A stretch of DNA of 64,000 bases from positions 62,001-126,000 of the forward strand of contig JBATUR010000005.1 in the NCBI GenBank assembly GCA_049671305.1. The letters run 5' to 3'. The notes beneath the pieces were generated by a model that had not been told where the DNA came from, did no database searches, and saw only the letters and a list, made by a program, of their open reading frames with translations. The DNA is from CADCTM01 sp049671305 (GTDB taxonomy: Bacteria; Cyanobacteriota; Cyanobacteriia; Cyanobacteriales; Coleofasciculaceae). This document shows positions 28,501-37,251 of this stretch, piece by piece (the first letter of the stretch is position 1; each line of letters opens with the position of its first letter). A program made the position numbers and the translations under genes.

Positions 28501-30999
28501 TCATTAGTCGATAAGTTTAACGCTAAAAAACTTCAATCTAAAACCATATTTATCGTTAATTACTTTCTTATACATTGGCATGATCATCTGAAAGAAACCT
28601 TAAGTTCTTTCTTAGAGGCTTACTTGATTGGACTGGAAACCGGAGATTTAGAATATGCGACTTATTCAGTCAGTGCATATTCCTATTATTCCCTGGTAAT
28701 GGGTAAGGAATTGACGAAGCTAGAACGCGATATGGCAATGTATAGTAATACTTTCAGGCAACTCAATCAAGAAACACTTTTTTATTACAATCAACTCCAA
28801 CGGCAGGTTGTGTTGAATTTAATGGATCAAGCTGAAGATAAGTGCCGTTTAGTAGGTGAAAGTTATGATGAAATAAAAATGCTGCCTATTCATTTGGCGG
28901 CAAAGACTCAAAATATTTGTCACTCTATCTATTTTTTCAAATTATATCTCGGCTATCTTTTTCAAAACTATCAGCAAGCTTTAGAAAATGCCGCTTTGGT
29001 TGAAAAGCATATCAAAAGTGCTGTGGGTGCTGTTCCTCTTTCTCATTTTTATAATTCTCTGACTCATCTTGCTATATATTTTGATGTTTCTAAATCTGAA
29101 CAAAAACGAATTCTTAAAAAAGTTAAATCCAACCAAAAAAAGATTAAAAAATGGGCAAGTTCTGCTCCTATGAATCATCTCCATAAATTTTATTTAGTAG
29201 AGGCAGAATTATATCGAGTTCTCGGTCATCAAGTTAAGGCAATAGACTGTTACGATCAGGCAATTGCCTTAGCAAAAGAATATAAATATCTCAATGATGA
29301 AGCCTTAGCTCATGAACTAGCGGCGAAATTTTATCTAGCTTTAGGTAAAGTTAAAATTGCTCAAATCTATATGCTAGATGCCCGTTATTGTTATCGCCAA
29401 TGGGGGGCAATTGCTAAAGTTAAGGATTTGGAAAAACGATATCCGCAATTATTTTTTAAGAAGTTTGATAGCCTTGTCACTCAGTTAAGAGTATCGGAAA
29501 GTAACAGTGGTGAAAGATCAGAAGTTCTAGACTTAGCCACCGTAATGAAAGCGACGCAAGTATTTTCTAGTGAAATCAGGCTAGATAAATTACTCACAAA
29601 ATTGATGGAAATTATGATTGAAAATGCTGGAGCGCAGAAAGGATTTTTGATTTTGGAACAAGCGGGTAAACTATTAATTGAAGCCGAGGGTACGAAAGAA
29701 GAGGGTATCACGGTATTACAGTCAGTTCCAATTGTACCTGTAGACGTTTATCACTCGACTTCCCTACTTTCATCAGCAATTATTAACTATGTTGCCCGCA
29801 CCAAAGAAAGTGTTGTTTTAAATGATGCAACTCATGAAGGTCAATTTATCAAAGACTCTTATATTATCCAAAATCAACCCAAATCAATTCTGTGTGTTCC
29901 TCTAATTAATCAAGACAAACTAATTAGCATTGTTTACCTTGAAAATAATCTTACCACAGCAGCTTTTCCCCCCTACAGGTTGGAAGTTATAAAACTTTTA
30001 TCCGCTCAAGCTGCCATTGCGATCGTAAATGCTAAACTCTATTTGGAAGTAAAGGAAAGTGAAAGTAAACTTACTCAATTCAATGAAGCTTTATCACGTT
30101 TTGTTCCCGGTCAATTTCTCCAGGCTTTAGAAAAGGAAAGCATTGTTGATGTCAAATTAGGCGACTCGGTGCAGAAGGAAATGTCGGTGCTATTTTCCGA
30201 TATTCGGGATTTCACAACTTTATCAGAAAGCATGACGCCAGAAGATAATTTTAAATTCATTAATGCTTATCTTAGTCGGATGGAGCCAGCAATTATTGCT
30301 CATCAAGGTTTTATTGATAAGTATATTGGTGATGCAACTATGGCTCTATTTAGTGGTAGCGCTGATGATGCAGTTAGAGCAGGAATTGCCATGCTACACG
30401 AACTTAGCAAATACAATCAGCATCGTCTTAATTCTGGTTATAAATCTATTCAAATTGGTATTGGCATCAATACAGGTTCTTTAATGTTAGGTACAGTCGG
30501 AGGGCAAAATCGCATGGATAGTACTGTTATCAGCGATGCTGTTAATTTAGCCTCCCGCATTGAAGGATTGACCAAAAAGTATGGAGCATCATTATTAATT
30601 TCTCACCATACTTTTACTCAATTAGAAGACATGAATCAATATGCTTTTCGTATTATTGATCGCGTTCATGTTAAGGGAAAATCGACGGAGGTAAGTGTTT
30701 ATGAGGTATTTGATGCCGATCCTCCTAATGTTCGAGAGGCTAAGTTAAGTACGAAAACGGCATTTGAGCAAGCTCTATTACTTTACAACTTGCATTTATT
30801 TCAAGAAGCAGCAATACTGTTTGCAGAAGTGTTGAGCCTAAACTCAGAAGATAGAGCAGCTCAAATCTATCTTGACAGGTGTCAAGAGATTAAGTTGGGA
30901 GACATAAATAGCCGTGAGTTGGACAAATTTATTCAGTTTAAAAGCACAAGAAATAGTGTGGAAGAATTAGCTAAAATCCAACCTTTTCCACGAGTTTAG
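25525..30999 (+). CDS. Ser/Thr kinase - AAA ATPase - GAF - adenylate/guanylate cyclase fusion
   Basis: A 1824-residue multidomain signalling protein; ATG 25525 is preferred over TTG 25507 because GYQIFTQIYES, the kinase start, follows at once. Residues 5-265 are a Ser/Thr kinase: catalytic loop IIHKDINPSNIVF, DFG in LIDFGIS, and YISPEQTGRMNR. An AAA_16-type ATPase follows (Walker A GYSGIGKSALVQE near 336, Walker B VIFIDDLQWAD near 468). A long helical/TPR-like region runs to about 1320. A GAF domain spans about 1335-1505. A class III cyclase (MSVLFSDIRDFTTLSE at about 1552, YIGDATMALF) fills 1550-1730 with both metal-binding Asp present. Related cyanobacterial kinases usually end in a histidine kinase; here the output is a cyclase, so the product is probably cAMP. 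Confidence 0.9.
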   Translation: MSVLLGYQIFTQIYESANSLVYRGIREEDNQAVILKFLKEDYPTPQEIIRCKQEYKITHKLNIEGVIKAYRLEKYQHTLVIIFEDFGGESLKLLMNKKAFSLKEFLFLGIKIAGILGEVHSNQIIHKDINPSNIVFNPYTQQIKLIDFGISSILSRESFTIKNPNILEGTLAYISPEQTGRMNRLLDYRTDFYSLGVTFYELLTNQLPFDTTEAMELVHCHIAKQPVPPHELNSEIPKSVSEIVMKLLAKTAENRYQSAWGIKADLEECLFRLQNNSQISDFTLGLKDVSDKFQIPQKLYGREAELNTLVRAFERVVTEREGEFNFQSSVEMMLVSGYSGIGKSALVQEIYKPITKRRGYFISGKFDQFGRNIPYSSISSAFSNLVRQLLTETEASLAQWREKIKQAFGINGQVIIDVIPELEMIVGKQPEVPELAASEAQNRFNLVFQKFIKVFTQAEHPLVIFIDDLQWADVASLKLIKLLMSAPDSQYLFLIGAYRDNEVNPAHPLMLTVDEIRESGVTVEQIYLPPLDSFDVNQLISDTLKCPANETIYLAELVLLKTDGNPFFIQEFLKSLYSENLLKFDFTSLGKSNQGKWQWNLEEIKAKGITDNVVELMADKIQKLSASAQRILQLAAAIGNQFDLKTLAIVYEKSQKETASDLQEAIAINLILPLSDDYKLIEVDIIDSSLEINQKLMIEYKFVHDRVQQAAYSLILSKDKQAVHWKIGQLLQSTPYQIQEPKIFDIVNQLNLGIELIIVESKREQLAQLNLVAGKKAKASAAYEAAWNYLKVGISCLSVDSWKMQYDLTLALYVEATEAASLSGNVEDMEQLISIVLQQGKTLLDKVKVYEIKIQNFMAYNKTLEAIEIALSVLKMLGINFPKKPNKLDILLALARTKFGLAGKQIEALINLPEMTAPDKIAAIHILSLICSAAYFVSPELLPLIVFKQVSLSIKYGNTSVSSYAYATYGLILSGEIVGDIHSGYQFGQLALSLVDKFNAKKLQSKTIFIVNYFLIHWHDHLKETLSSFLEAYLIGLETGDLEYATYSVSAYSYYSLVMGKELTKLERDMAMYSNTFRQLNQETLFYYNQLQRQVVLNLMDQAEDKCRLVGESYDEIKMLPIHLAAKTQNICHSIYFFKLYLGYLFQNYQQALENAALVEKHIKSAVGAVPLSHFYNSLTHLAIYFDVSKSEQKRILKKVKSNQKKIKKWASSAPMNHLHKFYLVEAELYRVLGHQVKAIDCYDQAIALAKEYKYLNDEALAHELAAKFYLALGKVKIAQIYMLDARYCYRQWGAIAKVKDLEKRYPQLFFKKFDSLVTQLRVSESNSGERSEVLDLATVMKATQVFSSEIRLDKLLTKLMEIMIENAGAQKGFLILEQAGKLLIEAEGTKEEGITVLQSVPIVPVDVYHSTSLLSSAIINYVARTKESVVLNDATHEGQFIKDSYIIQNQPKSILCVPLINQDKLISIVYLENNLTTAAFPPYRLEVIKLLSAQAAIAIVNAKLYLEVKESESKLTQFNEALSRFVPGQFLQALEKESIVDVKLGDSVQKEMSVLFSDIRDFTTLSESMTPEDNFKFINAYLSRMEPAIIAHQGFIDKYIGDATMALFSGSADDAVRAGIAMLHELSKYNQHRLNSGYKSIQIGIGINTGSLMLGTVGGQNRMDSTVISDAVNLASRIEGLTKKYGASLLISHHTFTQLEDMNQYAFRIIDRVHVKGKSTEVSVYEVFDADPPNVREAKLSTKTAFEQALLLYNLHLFQEAAILFAEVLSLNSEDRAAQIYLDRCQEIKLGDINSRELDKFIQFKSTRNSVEELAKIQPFPRV

Positions 31000-31006
31000 C
31001 TGGAAT

Positions 31007-31032
31007 AAGTGCATTTAGGGAGCACTTTCTAG
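31007..31032 (+). terminator. Weak terminator-like hairpin after kinase-cyclase gene
   Basis: AAGTGC (31007-31012) pairs with GCACTT (31022-31027) over a 9-nt loop, 8 nt after the stop. The T run is short (TTTCT), so efficiency is doubtful. Confidence 0.4.
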
Positions 31033-31216
31033 TAAGCCATAGCCTCTAATATTTGCCTAAGTTTTGCTCTGGAAATGTCTGTTCAGAAAAACTTATCACA
31101 TCCACAAGTAATTCAAATCATTCTCCGCATTTCAATTTGAGCGGTTTAGATTGATAATTATATTTATAGGGAAAGAAGTAACTCACGATACAGAAATCTA
31201 GTTGAGGGCAATAATT

Positions 31217-31411
31217 ATGGACACGAGCTTTATCGATTGTTTAGTAATGACTGTGTTCAGTGCACTTATTTGTATTTGCTTGCCGAGAGTTTCAACCTTA
31301 ATTAGGTCAAATTTATCCATTTTAAAACTTAATTCTGTATCCTTAAAATCTTCGATATCTGACTCACCTCAATCTACAGATTATCCAAAACTGACCACTG
31401 TTAACAACTAA
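31217..31411 (+). CDS. Small putative membrane protein
   Basis: A 64-codon ORF starting at ATG 31217 with a GAGG purine block about 9 nt upstream. One hydrophobic helix (CLVMTVFSALICICLP, about residues 8-23) is followed by a polar Ser-rich tail. The stop codon sits inside a good terminator hairpin (31397-31419), which supports a real transcription unit. No family is recognised. An alternative TTG at 31202 would add five residues. Confidence 0.4.
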   Translation: MDTSFIDCLVMTVFSALICICLPRVSTLIRSNLSILKLNSVSLKSSISDSPQSTDYPKLTTVNN

Positions 31412-31419
31412 CAGTTTTT
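31397..31419 (+). terminator. Hairpin terminator between convergent genes
   Basis: ACTGTTA-ACAAC-TAACAGT (31397-31415) is followed by TTTT. It closes the small ORF and sits 10 nt from the end of the leftward DUF3598 gene. Confidence 0.65.
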
Positions 31420-31428
31420 GGCTTAACC

Positions 31429-32259
31429 TCAAATTTTTTGTTCAGTTACCAAGGTAAGGTTAACCCATTCTCCTTTGTTACTATAAGTACGAATTAATCT
31501 TTGTCGCTTGTTTGGTTGTAACAACCAACCTACTTCTAAAACAAAAAAGTGACCTGGTTTAATTTGTAAAGGACAATTAGAAGATGCACCGTCGGGTAAT
31601 AGTATTACTTGGGTAGGTAAAGCACTTTCTGTAAAAGTAAGAATTGAACCGTTAATTTGAGCTTTTGAGGTAATAGTACGAGCAGTATTTCCTGTGCCAA
31701 ATGTTAATTGTTGCACTAAGCGATCGCTATTTTCTTGCTCTATCTTGAGAACAGTTGGATAAGTTTCGGAGGTGCGGAAATCAGGATAAACTGTTACTGC
31801 CTCGCCTCGCCATTCTCCTAGCAATTGTTCTACAGTTAAATGTGGACGTTCTGGTGTATTAGTACCCGCAAGTTGTTCTCTAATTAATGTTAGTCGTTCT
31901 AGCTGACTATCCGGATTAAAGATTTGTACTAAACGTAAGCGGCGATCTGCTTCAATTAAACCTAATTCTGCCCCAAATTCTGAAAAAGGTCCCCATTGAA
32001 TTGACCCCAAAGAGAAAGCACCATTTTCTAGAAATAAAATATTTCGACCTAGAGAACTATACTCTAATATTTTTTCATCAATGGGTTGATTTGGTGGCAA
32101 GCGACGGACAATTTGCCGCATGGTTTTGTTATCGTTGAGCATTTCAAAACTCACCACAGTCGGCGTATCTTCTAACTGTTCACCTTGGGGTGAAAAGCGG
32201 GTAAATGAGCCTTGCCATTCACCTAAATTTTCTAGCAGACAGTCCCATTGTGAACGCAT
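31429..32259 (-). CDS. DUF3598 family protein
   Basis: A 276-residue soluble protein of the cyanobacterial/plastid DUF3598 family, predicted calycin-like (lipocalin-type) beta barrels. The N-terminal MRSQWDCLLENLGEWQGSFTRFSPQG is typical. A second related block begins at VEQLLGEWRGEAVTVYPDF (about 142-160), so the protein looks like two barrels in tandem. It has no signal peptide. Ligand and role are not established, though the fold recalls the CpcT/CpeS bilin lyases. It lies 106 nt downstream of ftsX on the same strand. Confidence 0.85.
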   Translation of the reverse strand: MRSQWDCLLENLGEWQGSFTRFSPQGEQLEDTPTVVSFEMLNDNKTMRQIVRRLPPNQPIDEKILEYSSLGRNILFLENGAFSLGSIQWGPFSEFGAELGLIEADRRLRLVQIFNPDSQLERLTLIREQLAGTNTPERPHLTVEQLLGEWRGEAVTVYPDFRTSETYPTVLKIEQENSDRLVQQLTFGTGNTARTITSKAQINGSILTFTESALPTQVILLPDGASSNCPLQIKPGHFFVLEVGWLLQPNKRQRLIRTYSNKGEWVNLTLVTEQKI

Positions 32260-32365
32260 TTTCTTATTTAGCTAAACGTTAACTCGTCCGTTTTCTCATA
32301 ATTATTAAGAATAGGACTAAGAAACAAAATACCAGTAATCAAAGCAACAAACCCCAAAAATTAAC

Positions 32366-33265
32366 TTAACGTAAGGCAAAGCGGCGGACAGCAAACAAGC
32401 TTCCTAATAAACCAATCAAACCGCCAAAACTCAAAAGTAATAACGGCAACAATAATATCTGTATCGGGTTAGTCGCCCCACCTGCGATAAACTGCATAAA
32501 ATCAGGTCCGGTTGCCAATAAATTCGCCAAAAATTGTTGAACACTAGTAATCAAAACCCAAGCAATTATTGCACCAGCCAAGCCAAAAGTAATACCCTGT
32601 AAAATAAACGGTAAATAAATCCAAGCTGTAGTTGCCCCCACTAATTGCATAATCTCAATTTCTCGCCGTCGCGCCATCACAATTAAACGAATTGTCGTAG
32701 TAATTACGGCAACTGCAGTTAAACTTAAAACAGCAATAATCGTCAGACTTACCCAACTCAAACCTTGACTTAATTGCTGCATTCTTTTAAGTACTTCATC
32801 CAAATACTGCACATCATCTATTCCTGGTACAGCCTTGAGTTTTTTAACCAAAACTGGTACAGCCTGAGAATTTCTAGCTTTTACCTTCAATTCATCAACT
32901 AAAGGATTGCCTTCCAATTGTTCAGTAGCGCCATCAATATTAGAAATTTTAAGCTGCTTAACCAAAGCTGTCCAAGCTTGTTCTTTGGTAACGGTTTTGA
33001 CTTCAATTACTTCGGGAAAAAGCTTAACAACTGGCGTTACTAAGTTTAGCTGTGCACCAGGATCTAGATATACAGAAACCTCTACCTGACTGCCAAATTG
33101 ACTTAGCAACCCTTCTAATTTCCAGGATGCCTGCCAACTCATGCCAAACAAAAATAACAAAACCGTAACAGTACTAACTGCCGCCCAATTCATCCAACCC
33201 CCACGCCGTAAGCCGAGGAGGGTTTCACGCAAAAGATAGTCGAGTTTAGTGAGAAATTGCAACAT
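32366..33265 (-). CDS. ftsX: Cell division protein FtsX
   Basis: The permease-like partner of FtsE, which controls cell-wall hydrolases at division. 299 residues: a first membrane segment (AAVSTVTVLLFLFGMSWQA, about 28-46), an extracytoplasmic domain (about 50-165) and three C-terminal segments separated by the FtsX motif MARRREIEIMQLVGATTAWIYLPF. Start at ATG 33265. No ftsE lies next to it in this window; in cyanobacteria the two are often unlinked. It is divergent from def with 159 nt between the starts. Confidence 0.93.
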   Translation of the reverse strand: MLQFLTKLDYLLRETLLGLRRGGWMNWAAVSTVTVLLFLFGMSWQASWKLEGLLSQFGSQVEVSVYLDPGAQLNLVTPVVKLFPEVIEVKTVTKEQAWTALVKQLKISNIDGATEQLEGNPLVDELKVKARNSQAVPVLVKKLKAVPGIDDVQYLDEVLKRMQQLSQGLSWVSLTIIAVLSLTAVAVITTTIRLIVMARRREIEIMQLVGATTAWIYLPFILQGITFGLAGAIIAWVLITSVQQFLANLLATGPDFMQFIAGGATNPIQILLLPLLLLSFGGLIGLLGSLFAVRRFALR

Positions 33266-33424
33266 TCTTTACTTATTTGTAGGGAAGCGGTTTGATTGTG
33301 GCTTACTGAGTAATGGTAGGATCAGCCATAGCTTAGTAAATACACCCAGTTTTGCAGCCAGAGAACTGTTAGTATTAAGAGATATTAGGATATAGAAGTT
33401 TAGCTGCTCTTACGATTTGTTGCC

Positions 33425-33988
33425 ATGACTGCTCAAGTTGTCGTTGAAAAGAAAAAATTAGAGAAACCGCCTTTAGAAATTCATTATCTAGGCGATCGCG
33501 TTTTGAGAACTCCCGCCAAGCGCGTTGCTAAGGTTGACCAAAGCATCCGCCACTTGGTTCAAGAAATGCTGCAAACTATGTACAGTGCCGATGGCATTGG
33601 TTTGGCAGCACCACAGGTAGGAGTGCATAAACAAATTATTGTAATTGATTGCCAGCCCGATAGTCCTGAAAAAAAGCCCTTGGTTTTGATTAACCCCGTG
33701 ATCAAAAAATTTGGTCGCGCTTTGTGCGATGCTCAAGAAGGTTGCCTCAGCGTGCCTGGTGTTTATATGGATGTCTCTCGCCCTGCCGAAGTTGAAGTAG
33801 CATATAAAGACGAAAACGGACGCCCACAAATCTTAAAAGCTGATGGCTTATTATCCCGCGCTATTCAACATGAAATGGATCACCTAAATGGTGTCATGTT
33901 TGTTGATAGAGTAGAAAATGGTTTGGCTTTGACAGAAGAACTAAAAAAGCACGGTTTCTCATCACAAGCCGTCAAACCAGTTAAATAA
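33425..33988 (+). CDS. def: Peptide deformylase
   Basis: Removes the N-formyl group from nascent proteins. 187 residues. All three active-site motifs are present: GIGLAAPQVG, EGCLSVPG (metal-ligand Cys) and QHEMDHLNG (two His ligands and catalytic Glu). An N-terminal extension of about 18 residues precedes LEIHYLGDRVLR. A 65-residue membrane protein follows after 16 nt and is probably co-transcribed. Confidence 0.96.
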   Translation: MTAQVVVEKKKLEKPPLEIHYLGDRVLRTPAKRVAKVDQSIRHLVQEMLQTMYSADGIGLAAPQVGVHKQIIVIDCQPDSPEKKPLVLINPVIKKFGRALCDAQEGCLSVPGVYMDVSRPAEVEVAYKDENGRPQILKADGLLSRAIQHEMDHLNGVMFVDRVENGLALTEELKKHGFSSQAVKPVK

Positions 33989-34004
33989 CAAATCGGCAAA
34001 AACT

Positions 34005-34202
34005 ATGATGACGCCAAAAAGCGGTGTATTTTTACTATTTTCCTGTGTTGCCGCCATAGCTGCTGTGGGTTCCATTTTTGAATTGTCTTCCGGGAACCCG
34101 CAGTTAGGTACATCAGTCACAGGAGTTATTCTCGCCGCAAGTATTCCCTTAACCGGAATATTTTTTGTAGTTGCTGTGCGAGATGCTAGGGCAAATTTGT
34201 AG
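34005..34202 (+). CDS. Small two-helix membrane protein
   Basis: A 65-residue hydrophobic protein with two membrane segments: GVFLLFSCVAAIAAVGSIF (about 7-25) and GVILAASIPLTGIFFVVAV (about 40-58), joined by a polar loop (ELSSGNPQLGTS). It starts 16 nt after the def stop, so an operon is likely. The pattern is one seen in cyanobacterial short hypotheticals. No function assigned. Confidence 0.7.
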   Translation: MMTPKSGVFLLFSCVAAIAAVGSIFELSSGNPQLGTSVTGVILAASIPLTGIFFVVAVRDARANL

Positions 34203-34275
34203 AATTGCTTGTTGTTTGTTTATTATTGACGCTTGATTAATAACCAACAACCAATAACCCAATAATCAATAAACA

Positions 34276-35637
34276 ATGACAGGTCAAATTTATCAGGGAT
34301 TGCTGCGACAACTATCTACTGAACATACCATAGAGTTGCTGCCCCTTTACGTCCTGTCAGAATATCAAGAAATAGTAGTTGGGCGAGATCCTAGCTGTGA
34401 AATTGCTTTAGATCCCAATTATTTCATAATTGTCTCTAGGCGTCATGCAGCGATCCGCCCACTTCAAGCTTTGGGCAATAATTTACCTTCTTGGGAAATT
34501 TGCGACTTAAATAGCGCTAACGGTACATTTATAAATGGGCAGTATTTGCAAGGATGTCGTCAACTACAAACAGGCGATCGCATTGAGTTAGGCAAAAATG
34601 GTCCCTTATTTAGCTTTGAGTGCCAACTTAATCATACTACCCCTCTCTATTCTCCACCACCGCCACCACCACAAGCCAACGCCACACCCCTCAGATCAAC
34701 CGTACCTGTGGGCACTGAGTCAGATGTTACCTTTACCCAACTATTTCCCCTAGCATCAACCGGAAAAAACTTAACGCAAAAAGCCTTCTTGATACCAGGA
34801 ATGCTGACAGTAGTTTTTGTGGTGTTAATGTTTGCTGCAGTTGGGCAACCAATTGTTTTTAATATGCTGCTTGCCGCATATTTAGCAGGTACAGCTTTTT
34901 ACTTTGTTTACCGACTTTGCGGCAAGTTTAAACCTTGGTGGGTACTAGTTAGTTGTACAATTGCCACAGCTTTAATTTTAGTTAGTCCAATTCTGCCTTT
35001 ATTTATCACTATCTTCCGTGAAATTTTACCAGGCAACTTGCCCAGCGAAGGCGAAGAAATTAACTTTATTTCTTTACTAGTTCGGATGTTTTTTGGCGCA
35101 GGATTGATGGAAGAATTGCTTAAAGCATTGCCAGTACTTCTACTTTGCTTTATAGGAACATTCTTACCTTCCCCGTGGCGAGAAAAAGTTGGGGTTTGGG
35201 AACCTTTGGATGGCATATTATTAGGCGCGGCATCAGCAATTGGCTTTACCTTATTAGAAACATTAGGACAATATGTCCCCGATATTATTAATAATACCCC
35301 CCTACAAGCTGGTGATGGGCAACTTTTGGGATTACAATTATTGATTGCCCGCGTTTTAGGTTCCGTGGTGGGGCATATGGCGTATAGTGGTTACTTTGGT
35401 TATTTTATTGGCTTAAGCGTCATCAGACCAAAAAAGCGCTGGCAGATTTTATGTATTGGTTATTTCAGCGCGTCAGTGCTTCATGCTCTTTGGAATTCTA
35501 CAGGATTTGTGACGCCGATACTTTTAGCACTGGTTGGCGTGTTATCTTATGCTTTGTTAGCTTCCGCTATTCTCAAAGCTAGAGTACTTTCACCAACGCG
35601 GGCACAAAATTTTGCTACTCGTTTATTGGGGGACTAG
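34276..35637 (+). CDS. FHA domain fused to a PrsW-type intramembrane protease
   Basis: A 453-residue protein. The N-terminal FHA domain (about 30-120) reads phosphothreonine; the motif residues are intact (VGRDPSCEI, SRRHAAI, NSANGTFINGQ). A proline-rich linker (SPPPPPPPQ) leads to a multi-pass membrane domain from about 170. That domain has the PrsW family features: the glutamate pair in GLMEELLKALPVLL, then WEPLDGILLGAASAIGF and HALWNSTGF. PrsW proteins are site-1 proteases for anti-sigma factors in Bacillus; cyanobacterial targets are unknown. The FHA fusion implies that a Ser/Thr kinase signal recruits substrate or regulates cleavage. A short run of AATAACC/AATAATC repeats lies in the leader (34240-34275). 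Confidence 0.88.
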   Translation: MTGQIYQGLLRQLSTEHTIELLPLYVLSEYQEIVVGRDPSCEIALDPNYFIIVSRRHAAIRPLQALGNNLPSWEICDLNSANGTFINGQYLQGCRQLQTGDRIELGKNGPLFSFECQLNHTTPLYSPPPPPPQANATPLRSTVPVGTESDVTFTQLFPLASTGKNLTQKAFLIPGMLTVVFVVLMFAAVGQPIVFNMLLAAYLAGTAFYFVYRLCGKFKPWWVLVSCTIATALILVSPILPLFITIFREILPGNLPSEGEEINFISLLVRMFFGAGLMEELLKALPVLLLCFIGTFLPSPWREKVGVWEPLDGILLGAASAIGFTLLETLGQYVPDIINNTPLQAGDGQLLGLQLLIARVLGSVVGHMAYSGYFGYFIGLSVIRPKKRWQILCIGYFSASVLHALWNSTGFVTPILLALVGVLSYALLASAILKARVLSPTRAQNFATRLLGD

Positions 35638-36028
35638 AGGGTTTCCAGTTCCAAAAACACAATAACCCCGTTAAATAGATACATTTTCGTTAATACCTCA
35701 CCCAAAATACTAGTAGCGTAATCAGTACTATAAACGACTAACTAAAGCCACAACACAGACTTGGCTTAAGTCGTAGCAAGAATGTGCAAAAACAGCATCA
35801 ATGTGCAATACATCTAAATTTCATACCTGTAAATATGGTATTAACCAGAAATAAACTAACAGATCCATAACTCAAAGCTGGGATATTTGGAAGCTGTTAA
35901 TTTTCGATATTTTGGAATATCACAGTTCAGTTTTGGGTTGAAAGTAGCACAGACATAATATTTTTTGCTGTAATATTCTGGCTGCAACAGCAAGTTTAAT
36001 TTTCACTTTTTAATAAATAGGAAATATC
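35638..36028. other. Intergenic region without recognisable gene
   Basis: 391 nt between the FHA-PrsW gene and a secreted-protein gene. It is AT-rich, with no ORF of note and no strong hairpin. A 9-bp direct repeat (AATGTGCAA) occurs twice around 35780-35810. It presumably contains the promoter of the 36029 gene. Confidence 0.4.
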
Positions 36029-36586
36029 ATGATTATTGCCAAGCCTTTTGTACCTTTCGCCGCTATTGCTACAGTTTTTGCTATTCCCAGTATTGCTGCG
36101 GCGAATACCCCAGATGTCGCAGCCACAACCATTCCTGCTAGCGCTTGCCGTCCGGAAAATGACACAACAGATTCTAGAGTTTCTCTCTCTAACGGAGCTT
36201 ATGTTTTCAATCCAGGTGTTACTGGGACAGTAAGATTTTACTGCCCACTTCCTATCAATGGTAATAGAACTAATGGGATAAATAATAATTCCATGACCCG
36301 GTATAATCTCTACTACCGAGATTCTGATGGAACTGGAAATGCTGCTCAAATCACGTCGCGTCTTCTCTATCGTAGCACTGGTCAATTCGCCATAGGCTCA
36401 CAGTTGAATTCCAATACAATCAACACTGGAACCAACCTTACAAGCGATAGAATCCACACTATTCTTCTGAACCATACTTTCCTTAATTTTCGGCTCTATT
36501 ACTTCTTAGTAACTATGACGCGAACCAACTCAAATCTGAACCCAGCATTTACCGGTATCGACTTTGTTTTTCCCCCTATTGGGTAA
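36029..36586 (+). CDS. Secreted protein of unknown function
   Basis: A 185-residue protein with a clear signal peptide (FAAIATVFAIPSIAAA, cleavage expected near residue 25). The mature part begins around SACRPEN and contains GTVRFYCPLPING. Its two cysteines could form a disulfide. The remainder is Asn/Thr-rich and beta-like. The C-x(n)-CPLP arrangement resembles a broad group of small secreted bacterial hypotheticals. No catalytic motif. Its frame ends 43 nt before the convergent transglutaminase gene, with a shared hairpin repeat between. Confidence 0.7.
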   Translation: MIIAKPFVPFAAIATVFAIPSIAAANTPDVAATTIPASACRPENDTTDSRVSLSNGAYVFNPGVTGTVRFYCPLPINGNRTNGINNNSMTRYNLYYRDSDGTGNAAQITSRLLYRSTGQFAIGSQLNSNTINTGTNLTSDRIHTILLNHTFLNFRLYYFLVTMTRTNSNLNPAFTGIDFVFPPIG

Positions 36587-36597
36587 CGCCAAATCTT

Positions 36598-36626
36598 GTA
36601 GAGGCGTTCCAGCAAAACGTCTCTAC
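36598..36626. repeat. Palindromic interspersed repeat between convergent genes
   Basis: GTAGAGGCGTT (36598-36608) pairs with AACGTCTCTAC (36616-36626) with one G-T wobble and a 7-nt loop. GTAGAGACGTT-type palindromes are common dispersed repeats in cyanobacteria. Here it probably also acts as a bidirectional terminator. Confidence 0.65.
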
Positions 36627-36629
36627 GAC

Positions 36630-37235
36630 TTACAACTCATCAGGTAAATTACCAATCAAATCATCACGAGTTTTGCTCTTTCTTAAAGCTGCAACAACAT
36701 TTTGATTTGGCTTACTATAAACAATTGGAAAATCTATTTCGTGATATTCTGTTCTAATTGGATATGCTAAAAATTCCCTTTCTAAATCAAACTCAGCCTT
36801 AACGCCTGCTTTATTGCCACGCGCATCAACCCGAATCCATTTATCTAAACTTTCTAGATAAATTGCATTCAAGCCGTGTAAACTCATTAAAGATTTGTCA
36901 GCATCATCTAAAATTAACTTCTGATAGCAGAAACCTGTTGGAATATTTAGGCATCGTAACAGTGCTGCGAGTAAATGAGATTTGGCGTAGCAAATACCTT
37001 CTTGATATTTCAAGACATTAGAGGCTTCGCAAGTAACTACTTTGCCGTTAATATCAAATGAATGAGAGATATTATCTCGCACATATTCGTATACATTTTT
37101 GACTAAATCAATTTTATTATTAGTAGTTTTAGATAAATTTTCAGCTAATAGTTGGATATTTTGATTGTCATAATCAATAACATCAGAAGCAACTAAATAC
37201 TCATTAAAATCATAAATTTCTAGTTCTAACTGCAT
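36630..37235 (-). CDS. Transglutaminase-like protein
   Basis: A 201-residue protein from the ATG at 37235 (MQLELEIYDFNEYL); an upstream ATG at 37280 would add 15 residues from repeat-like sequence. It has a transglutaminase/protease core with the catalytic triad visible: Cys in GICYAKSHLLAALLRCLNI, His in SLHGLNAIYL and Asp in WIRVDARGNK. The substrate is unknown; such short members are usually cysteine proteases or amidases rather than cross-linkers. No signal peptide, so probably cytosolic. Dispersed repeats lie on both sides of the gene. Confidence 0.85.
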   Translation of the reverse strand: MQLELEIYDFNEYLVASDVIDYDNQNIQLLAENLSKTTNNKIDLVKNVYEYVRDNISHSFDINGKVVTCEASNVLKYQEGICYAKSHLLAALLRCLNIPTGFCYQKLILDDADKSLMSLHGLNAIYLESLDKWIRVDARGNKAGVKAEFDLEREFLAYPIRTEYHEIDFPIVYSKPNQNVVAALRKSKTRDDLIGNLPDEL

Positions 37236-37251
37236 TTTAAATACTCCATAA

